From contig OX411548.1 in the NCBI GenBank assembly GCA_948146395.1, positions 60,035,020 to 60,099,019 on the forward strand: 64,000 nucleotides of DNA, given 5' to 3'. Of this stretch, positions 56,751-64,000 are shown one piece after another; the first letter of the stretch is position 1; the number at the start of each line of letters is the position of its first letter. The notes below the pieces were generated by a model. It worked only from the letters and a program-made list of their open reading frames with translations, was not told the DNA's origin and ran no database searches. The translations under genes were made by a program, and so were the position numbers. The DNA comes from Fragum whitleyi. Taxonomy: Eukaryota > Mollusca > Bivalvia > Cardiida > Cardiidae.

Positions 56751-57634
56751 TATGTCAGTTGCCTTAACAGCCCCACCTAGCGGTACACGAAGCACGTCGA
56801 AATTATAAACGTTTACCGATAACGATTGAATACTTAAACAACTTTTTCAAGGGTTATATCGCTTGAGAATAACAAAATTAACATGTATTTTTTGTGCCCA
56901 TTTTATGAGTTTTATCTTTTAATATTTTCAAGATGATCGCTACATAAAAACTCGAATGAATGCAGAATATCATAGCACACCATGCGCCAAATTTACCGAA
57001 AAATGACGCCGTAAGACGTTGCGGCGGCCTGAGCAGCGTCTAATCTGCATATTTCTTAAGAATCTGAGAAACGCGAAGAAATGCATGCATGCATCTGGAC
57101 CTTTTCTTTTTTGAAAGAAAAATAATATTTAGATTATAAACAATAAGAAAAATGAGTTTTGCGCATGATTTTGGTATGGCTTTCAGGAAAACAAACATTA
57201 CAAGACTACAAAGGGGCAAAATTTAATGTTCATTTTTTTTTCATTGGTTACAAGCGACCAACATTTTTTTCTAAAAGAGGACAAGGCTTGCTCTTTTTCA
57301 ATCATGACATTGTACAACAGGTCGGTTGAAATTTAGGCAAAACGTCGAAAATTACTGTAATCCGTACTTTAATAGATTCGGCTTAAAGTAGCCGTAGTTT
57401 TACGTCGACGCCAGATTGTGCGTAACGTCCTTTTGTGCTCCGCGACAACTAATATGCCTTTACAAAATTCCATATAATGTCATTGTTTACTAGAGAATCT
57501 TCTTGAAAATTTGCAAAATGGTTCTTTGAATAAAATTGAATATTAACGTGCAATGTTAAAAAAAACTCTAGATATACTGTTTTTATGTACTAGACGATGT
57601 CTACGAACTTTCCGAACAATCCTTGTAAACGCGC

Positions 57635-58258
57635 ACCAATTGGCCTACTAACCTTGATAAGAAGTAAAATTTAAACCCATTACCAGACGACTAATATTCT
57701 CAAATGCCCCTGCAAATTACACCTCTCGTCTATATCTCAAACTTTGTTGTTGTGTAATATAAATATTTTGTTTCGGTTACGAGTATTTTTGTATCATATT
57801 CCCCAAATCCCATTCCTTGTGTTTTTTTTTTCGTTTCGAACGTGGACGGAAAAAATAGGGGATATAGCCATCTCGGCACGATTTACTTTCAATATATATG
57901 TCGTTGTTATTTTGAATTCATACATATAAAAAAGAATAAATGATTACCCCAAAACAATAGATCTAATGCAATTAATAATATAATATATAACTAGCATACT
58001 TAACCTGTAGCTGCGATATTTCACTTGTGCAAAAATACGCACGTGCGCAATCCTTTAAGTATCATTGAAGATTATCGCAAGTTGAATACAGCCTTTTATA
58101 AAATATCTGAACGAGTTTGCCAACCCAACGTGTTTTGCCTTCAGGTCCAGTCTGTTCTACTCCCACCGGAATACCTACACTACTCATGAGCAATTATGCT
58201 ATTTTCTCCTCGATTCGCGCATGGTTATTATATCATCTGCGTGTGCATTGATTTAAAG
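57635..58258. other. No gene or assignable repeat
   Basis: AT-rich. The 61-codon frame at 57,744 has no recognisable features. Confidence 0.4.
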
Positions 58259-58260
58259 TA

Positions 58261-58417
58261 AATATATAATACGTATTTAGTGTTTTGTATCAGAAAAAAC
58301 ATCTAACGAGGTTGGGAGAATTGATCATTGTCGAGGCTCTGCCGAGACAATTATCAATTCCCACAACCGAGTTAAATATTTTTTCATACAATACACTAAA
58401 TACGTATTATATTTATC
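58261..58417. mobile_element. Long foldback, about 157 bp
   Basis: AATATATAATACGTATTTAGTGT.TTGTAT is mirrored by ATACAA.ACACTAAATACGTATTATATTT. The inner arms AAC..CTCGGTTGTGGGAATTGATAATTGTC are mirrored across the tip GAGGCTCTGCCGAG. The structure folds end to end and has no ORF. No second copy is in the window. Confidence 0.88.
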
Positions 58418-58679
58418 TTATAACCTCTACTTGTCTTGTTTTCGTCGATGTTTCTATCTGAAATGCAAGTTTCTTAAAATAACCGCATTATATCTTTGTT
58501 CTACAAATAACTATGTGATATCTTAAGAAAATATCATACGGGATGTTATCACACGGATATTTGTATAGTTATAAGATAAAAACCAATATATTGTCTTGGT
58601 TTACTATTGTATATGTATATTATATTTTCTTGTCATACTTAAGTAATCCTTTATCAAACTACAATAAATATTGTTATTA

Positions 58680-58942
58680 GATGAAAAATATGTCTTTTAT
58701 AGGCACAGGTTATACCTCTTTATGTAAAATAATTTAAACTTAATCATTTTCTCGAAAACCTAAAAGATGGATATCGACCTTTATGGTTATCCTTTGGTGA
58801 CCCGTTACCGGATTACAAAAAAATATTGTGATTGGATGAAACATATGTCCTTTATGGGCGGAGGTCATTTCCCTGTATGCTATATAGTGGACACTCTCAG
58901 AATCATTTTCTCAGAACCTAATACATGGATATCAATCAAATC
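58680..58942 (+). repeat. Two-copy tandem duplication (~160 bp unit)
   Basis: The stretch from GATGAAAAATATGTCTTTTATAGGCACAGGT to AATCATTTTCTCGAAAACCTAAAAGATGGATATCGA is repeated from GATGAAACATATGTCCTTTATGGGCGGAGGT to AATCATTTTCTCAGAACCTAATACATGGATATCAA. The second copy lies in an 80-codon open frame (58,767-59,009), the first does not. No domain is recognised, so I treat it as a noncoding duplication. Confidence 0.7.
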
Positions 58943-59009
58943 TAAGGCCTGTGAAGCTAATCACCTGCTAAAGCCGCTTTACTTAGTGAAATTTTCAGAA
59001 GAAAAATGA

Positions 59010-59900
59010 TTTCCTTTGCTCTAAAAACAGCTTAATTTCAAAATGGTTTGGCACTTACTTCTGTGAAAACTTTGAACTAGTTCAACTTGTTTTCTTCACA
59101 TTCTTGCACATGAACACGCTTAAGAGCACCATCATACTCCCAACTCAGAAGAAGAGGAGCATATATTGATTTCATCATGTATGTCTGTCAGTCCATTGAT
59201 CTTTTGCTTTTCGCTAGCTAAACGGAGAAGCAATTGACCTGCAAGAACGAAACTTAAAAAAAATGTTGCCCACGACCTAAAGAAATGTCTTATTGTTTCG
59301 TGGTCATACATGTCAATGCCATAAGTAAACACTAACTGTTAACAGTTTCCACTCTAACTGAATAACCAATTGACCAATGTCATAAAACTTGACGTAAATG
59401 TTGTCAATGACCCAAGAAAGTGCCCGATTTTGGAGTCACGAAGGTCGAAGTCACAATTGAACTTCGTCAAAAATTGTCTTGAGATTCCAACTCATGAAGA
59501 AAAAGAATTCCCTTTGAAAATAGCTTTTCGTCAAAGACAAAGCGCTTGTTGAGGTCCACTTTACGATAATTCTAATTAAAAATGTAATTGATAACTCAAA
59601 TGGAGCAGAAGTCATTTGAAAAATAACATTGAAACTGTTTTGAGTGTATAAGTGTCCATTTGAGTCCATTAGTCGGCTGTATGGTCCATATCATTTTCTT
59701 CCCTTTTTGTCAAATTTTCTTTCATCAGATTCAGGCCTGTATAGCGATTCAGGGGTTTTAGCGAAATACATTGATTTATATACGCCCGTCAAAAGACGAT
59801 GCGTATTATGTGATCACCTGTGGTGGGCGGGAGGCGTAAGGTTCTTAAGTGGTTAGAGGTCACCGTCTCTTGAACGCATTCCAACTTATCAGTACTTTCA
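59010..59900. other. No gene called
   Basis: Moderately AT-rich. Short frames at 59.1-59.7 kb have no domain. The right part (59,840-59,900) is probably the decayed 3' end of the LINE that follows on the minus strand. Confidence 0.4.
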
Positions 59901-59914
59901 GTACTTTGATCATT

Positions 59915-60330
59915 TTAAAAGGCAGGGATGCTTTAGATGTGTATGGCCAATGCGCAAGCGAGTCACAATAAGTTATTCGCGGTGTTTGGATCTGTAACCT
60001 GGTAACCAATTGACAAGATCCTGGCAAACAGAACATTATTATCGTGGTTCGCTGGATCGGACAAACAGCTCTTCCAGAATAAAACCATTAAGTTTAAAAT
60101 CGGTAAACGGAACCATAAAAGGTAAAATTGCAAGTGACAATGTCTCCTTAGCAGCTTTATCTGCCTCTTCTTTACCACGAATACCAATGTGGCTCGTATG
60201 CCAACAAAAAGCAAGATCTACATCATCAAGCTGAGCAATTTTCTCGAGTTTTCGGACGATAAGTTGGTTTTCTTTTTTCTCTTTCTCAATCGCTTGCATA
60301 CTTGAATGTTGAAATAATAAAAAAATGTTC
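59915..60330 (-). pseudogene. LINE (non-LTR retrotransposon) relic: RNase H domain and C-terminal segment
   Basis: Some LINE clades (I, Jockey, R1 and relatives) carry an RNase H domain after the reverse transcriptase, which removes the RNA strand during cDNA synthesis. The minus strand reads HSSMQAIE near 60,300, LAFCWHTSHIGIRGKEEADK and AAKETL (about 60,120-60,215), then a few codons on PFTDFK. These match the RNase H signature 'DS.S.LQAI...FCWVPSHVGI.GNE.AD.AAK' and its downstream 'PFSD.K'. In another frame, LIVTRLRIGHTHLKHPCLLK at 59,915-59,975 matches the usual 'LTRLRIGHTRLTH.YLL' segment that follows. A frameshift and stops separate the two parts, and no reverse transcriptase is seen upstream. 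It is a dead fragment; the exact clade is not settled. Confidence 0.82.
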
Positions 60331-60499
60331 TCCTCTTTAACTACTACTTAAAATTCATCATACTTTACAGAAATGATCCTCATGACATACTTTTTCAGAT
60401 CCTTTCGTTAAATTACGATAGGGTGGATATTTTGTGCGCAACAGGCTAACCTGTTACCAAAAAATGGGCGCTGAATGGTGAAATATATAAAAACCCACT

Positions 60500-61943
60500 C
60501 TTCTCTGAAACTAAAGGTCAGAATTCCACTAAACTTTACAGATGCCCTAGAACTTTGACCTACTTTCTTAAATATTGAATGATTAGGGTTCGGACTGTGC
60601 TAAGTTGATTTTGGCATCATGTTGAACCTTTCACCCAGAACTTTACTTTTGACCTACTTTCTTATATTTTGAATTATTAGGGCTAATACTGTCTTAAATC
60701 TGTCTTAAATGATCTGGCCTCAATTTGAAGATTTTATCCAGATCTTGACCTTTGACCTATTTAAATATAAAAATATAAAGGCTAGGACCTTGTTAAGTAA
60801 ATAACAAGGGTCGGCAGATGATAGTCTTGAATACTAGTATCATATTGAATCATTAACCCAAATCTGGAATTTTTAAATACTTTCTTAGATACTTTCATTG
60901 GGGCTAGGACTGTGCTATGTCAATAATACAATGTACGGGTTGGAAGATGCTTACTTTTGAATCGAGCAATATGTTGAACCCTTCACCAAGATCTTTATCT
61001 TTGATCTACTTTCCTAAATATGGAATTATCAGGTCTGGGGCTGTAAAAAGTCAATAATTAAGGACAAAAGACGATTATCTCTATGCCTTGCATTATGATT
61101 AACACTTGATCCTGACCATAAATTTTGGCCTACTTTCGTATATATTGAATTGTCAGGGCTAGGACCTTATTTAGTCTAAAATATTTTTGGCACTATGTGG
61201 AACCCTTTATTCAGATCTTGACCTTTGACCTACGTCCCTAAATATTGAATCATTAGGGCTAGGACTATGTTGATGATTGTCCTTTATACTGGCATCATGT
61301 TGAACCTTAGACCCAGTTCTTGACTTTGTCTTACTTTCTTAAATTTATGATTATAGGGTACAGGACTGTATAAAATTAAAAAAAAGAAGGTAGATGGTTG
61401 ATTCTTGCATTATGATGGACCCTTCGCCCCAACCTGGACCTATTACATACTTTCTTAAATATTGAATAACAAGGTCTAGGACTGCATAAAGTCAACTATA
61501 ATGGTTTGTAGATGACAATCTTTAATTCTGACATCAATTAGAAACCCTTACCTAAGCCATAACCTTTGAGCTACTCTTTTAAATTCATTATTATAGGGCC
61601 TATGAATATTTAGTAAATAAGAAAGGTTCAAAGATTATTTTTTCTGGCATCATGTTGAAACCGCGACCCTGACTGTGACCTTTGACCCACTTTCTTGAAC
61701 ATTAAATCATAAGGACTATGTACAGTATTTAATCAATAATAAAGGTTGGTGGATGATCGTCTTTGATTCTTTCATCCTATTGAACCCTTAATTCGTACAT
61801 TTACCTTTGCCATACTTTCTTAAATATTGAATTATCAGATCAAGAACTATAATTTGCAACTAATAAGTGTTAGGGGATGATCGTCTTTCATTCTGGCATC
61901 ATAGTGAACCCCTTGACACTTACCATACTTTGACCTACTTTAT
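60500..61943 (+). repeat. Diverged ~95-125-bp tandem array (about 12 units)
   Basis: The recurring phrase is TTGACCTACTTTCTTAAATATTGAAT-ATTAGGGCTAGGACTGTG..AAGTCAATAATAAAGG..GATGAT..TCTTTGATTCTGGCATCATGTTGAACCCTTCACCCAGATC. Copies of CTACTTTCTTAA occur near 60,562, 60,655, 61,008, 61,132, 61,452, 61,575, 61,691, 61,820 and 61,934 with variation in spacing. Units are strongly diverged, so the array is old. It resumes after the nested element, at 63,297-63,360 (AATAATAGGGCCAAGGACTGCATAAAATC). Confidence 0.85.
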
Positions 61944-63256
61944 TAGTCCCCCATCGGTTACCGGATGTGGGACTATAGGTTTGCTCGATTCCGTCTGACC
62001 GTCGGTCTGTCCGCCCTTTGATGTTTTTACCCTTACATTCTTGTCCGGAACATATCTCCTGAACTATGTGTGCTAGCAACTTCAAACTTTGTACACTTAT
62101 AGATCTCATTCAGGAGAAGTGTCATGTTTGAAATCCATAACTCTGCCACACCCACTTTTTGAGTTATTGCCCTTTGTTGTTTTTTATCTTAGCCTTACAT
62201 TCTTGTCCGGATCATATCTCCTAAACTATAAGTGCTAGCAACTTCAAGTTTGGTACAATTATAGATCTCACTGAGGACAAGTGTCATGTTTAAGAACTGT
62301 TATTCTGCCACGCCCACTTTTTGAGTTATTGCCCTTTGTTGTTTTTACCCTTACATTTTTGTCCGGATCATATCTCCAAAACCATAAGTGCTAGCAACTT
62401 CAAACTTTGTACACTGATAGATCTTATCAAGGACAAATGTCATGTACAACTGTTACTCTGCCATGGCCACTTTTTGAGTTATTGCCCTTTGTTGTTTTTA
62501 GTCTTACATTCTTGTCCAGATCATATCTCCTGAACTATGTGTGCTAGCTCCTTTAAACTTTGTACACGTATAGATCTCTTTAAGGACAAGTGATATGTAC
62601 AAGAATTATTACTCTGCCACACCAACTTTTTGAGTTATTGCCCTTTTTTGTTTTTACCTTTACATTTTTGTCCGCAACATATCTTCTAAACCATAAGTGC
62701 TAGAAATTTAAAACATGCTTCACTTATAGATATCATTGATGACAAGTGTCATGTACAAGAACTGTCACTCTGCCATGTCCACTTTTTGAGTTATTGCCCT
62801 TTGTTGTTTCTATCCTTACATTTTTGTCCCGTACTTATCTCCTAAACCATAAGCCCCAGCAACTTCAAACTTTGTACACTGGTAGATCTCATTGAGAAGA
62901 AGTGTAATGCACAAGAACTGTTACTCTGCCACATCCACTTTTTTAGTTATTGTCCGTTGTTGTTTTTTATCCCGACATTTTTGTCCGGACCATATCTCCA
63001 GAGCCATCAGTGCTAGCAACTTCAAACTTGGTACACTTATAGATCTCATTGAGGACAAGTGGCATGTACAAGAATCAATCTTCTCCGCCCACTTTTGGAG
63101 TTTTTCTCCATTGGTTGTTTTTACTCTTATATTTTGTTTGGGACATTTAGCTCAAAGCCTAATGTGCTAGCAACTTCAAATTTTGTATACAGTTATAAAT
63201 CTAGTAAGTAGGAGATACATTATAGGAAGGGTTTTTTTGTTATCCGGTGGGGGACT
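61944..63256 (+). mobile_element. Tandem-core element with AGTCCCCC...GGGGGACT ends, nested in the array
   Basis: The left end AGTCCCCCATCGGTTACCGG is mirrored by ..TTATCCGGTGGGGGACT at the right end. After a GTCTGACCGTCGGTCTGTCCG tract come about seven units of roughly 145-170 bp carrying TTACATTCTTGTCCGGATCATATCTCC, GTGCTAGCAACTTCAAACTTTGTACAC, TATAGATCTCATTGAGGACAAGTGTCATG and ACTCTGCCAC.CCCACTTTTTGAGTTATTGCCCTTTGTTG. The frames inside are repeats of each other and are not genes. Resumption of the outer array on the far side shows this is a later insertion. Confidence 0.88.
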
Positions 63257-63507
63257 CCTGTAATGCATCGCAATTCGACATGCGCTTGTTTGATTTAGAA
63301 TAATAGGGCCAAGGACTGCATAAAATCTAGAGTAAGATTTACATTCACACAAACCTTTACCTGCTTTCTAAAGCAATCATTTACTTAAATTTCTCTTAAA
63401 GCAAATTGATGCTTCTTCTGGTTTCCTTGGGACAATTCCAGTGTGGCCTTGAGTATTTTTTGTTTCTTTAAAAAACAAAAGCTAATTTTGAACTTAGACT
63501 TGTTCGT

Positions 63508-63705
63508 TGTAATGAGGCTTAACGCCGCTTTCAACAATCTTTCAGTTATATTCCGGTGGCTAGATCACAAGTACTACCACGACATCCTTTCGTAGCCACC
63601 AGATGTTATCCCACATATGTCAACGATTATCAACCCTTTGGTGAGAGACAAATAGTCGGAAAGGAAGAGTGCCACATTCGGAATCGAACCCCGGAATTTC
63701 AACTT
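63508..63705 (-). mobile_element. SINE, GCGGCG-type, with internal deletion
   Basis: GTTGAAAGCGGCGTTAAG.., then a gap where the AGAAATACCAGGAATCCATTGTTAGG block should be, then ACTTGTGATC, GTGGTAGTACTTG, CAAAGGGTTGATAATCG, TTTGTCTCTCACC, CTTTCCGACTATTTG and the B-box GGTTCGATTCCGAATGTGGCAC in part. Older than the 48.9-kb copy. Confidence 0.82.
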
Positions 63706-63709
63706 CGGG

Positions 63710-64000
63710 AATAAGTATTTGGTATAAGACACACAGGCAAAATCGCATGTAGATATCATGAACCTCATGAACTTGTAAAACATGTACATGTATGTCGGTA
63801 TTTTACTACTGAGTATGCTTTTAATGAATTTCTTTATCATATTAACAAATGATGACATGATTTTAGTGATTAAAATAGATCCTCTGACCAATTAATCAAG
63901 TCAGACAGAAGGACATCATTACCTTTATGCTAGAAATGGGACAGTGTTTCTTATGAGGACTAGGTAAGAGCAGTAACCTGTTTAATGCCAACAACATCTT
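63710..64000. other. No gene or assignable repeat
   Basis: AT-rich. The 105-codon minus frame ending at 63,891 runs through the SINE and is not supported as a gene. Confidence 0.4.

Larger units (their letters stand above)
55603..57627. mobile_element. Outer TIR element (mariner-like ends), interrupted by a second one
   Basis: ACGAGGGTTGTCCGGAAAGT then TCGTAGAC at 55,604 is mirrored by GTCTACGA then ACTTTCCGAACAATCCTTGT at the right end, a ~28-bp TIR with three or four mismatches. A TA remains at the right flank; the left flank reads AA. Without the inner insertion the element is about 1.02 kb, the same size as the elements at 50.1 and 55.75 kb. No transposase domain could be seen in its own sequence on either strand. 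Confidence 0.8.

Noticed and set aside
62321..63170. Repeated cysteine/histidine-containing small proteins
   Set aside because: Translations of the ~155-bp tandem monomers of the AGTCCCCC element.

Overview
This window looks like animal nuclear DNA, most likely from a bivalve mollusc. It is strongly AT-rich by eye. No open reading frame exceeds about 117 codons and there are no operons, no rRNA and no convincing functional tRNA. It is dense in repeat types I recognise from bivalve genomes: tRNA-headed SINEs, MITE-like foldbacks, and elements built from ~145-bp tandem monomers that end in a GACGGACG-type tract and a hairpin reading ...GTGCTCAGGTGAGCTAAAAA. The species assignment is inference from these families. 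The window reads as an intergenic or long-intron repeat landscape, and I find no complete protein-coding gene.

Layout. 0-12 kb: a (TTC)n microsatellite, a Tc1/mariner-type MITE (1.65-2.06 kb), an old ~145-bp tandem relic (3.0-4.05 kb), and three copies of a hairpin-tailed MITE (8.1, 8.8 and 10.1 kb). 12-31 kb: a hairpin repeat, a conserved element tail at 13.7 kb, a 32-bp tandem, a foldback (17.8 kb), a SINE with target-site duplication (18.1 kb), (CT)n, further MITEs, a 5'-truncated SINE (27.1 kb) and a well-preserved TA-flanked MITE (28.1 kb). 31-44 kb: a 145-bp tandem-repeat element (31.95-33.53 kb), nested foldbacks (34.6-35.1 kb), a 104-bp tandem fused to a hairpin (37.4 kb), another TA MITE (38.6 kb), a second foldback copy (41.0 kb) and an old tandem relic carrying a MITE (43 kb). 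44-64 kb: one candidate exon (46.6 kb), a SINE with a perfect 14-bp target-site duplication (48.9 kb), a 1.0-kb TIR element (50.1 kb), a 3-kb tandem element with a 714-bp higher-order repeat (51.5-54.6 kb), two nested ~1.0-kb TIR elements of which the inner carries a mariner transposase relic (55.6-57.6 kb), a foldback (58.3 kb), a LINE RNase H relic (60 kb), and one tandem element nested inside another tandem array (60.5-63.4 kb).

No genes work together here. What organisation exists is transposon biology: conserved ends around variable tandem cores, foldback DNA with GC-tipped hairpins, and insertions nested in insertions. The clearest unusual structures are the 714-bp higher-order repeat inside a short dispersed element, the tail hairpin shared by elements with different bodies, and the nested TIR elements. 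I did not find a convincing new multi-gene system.
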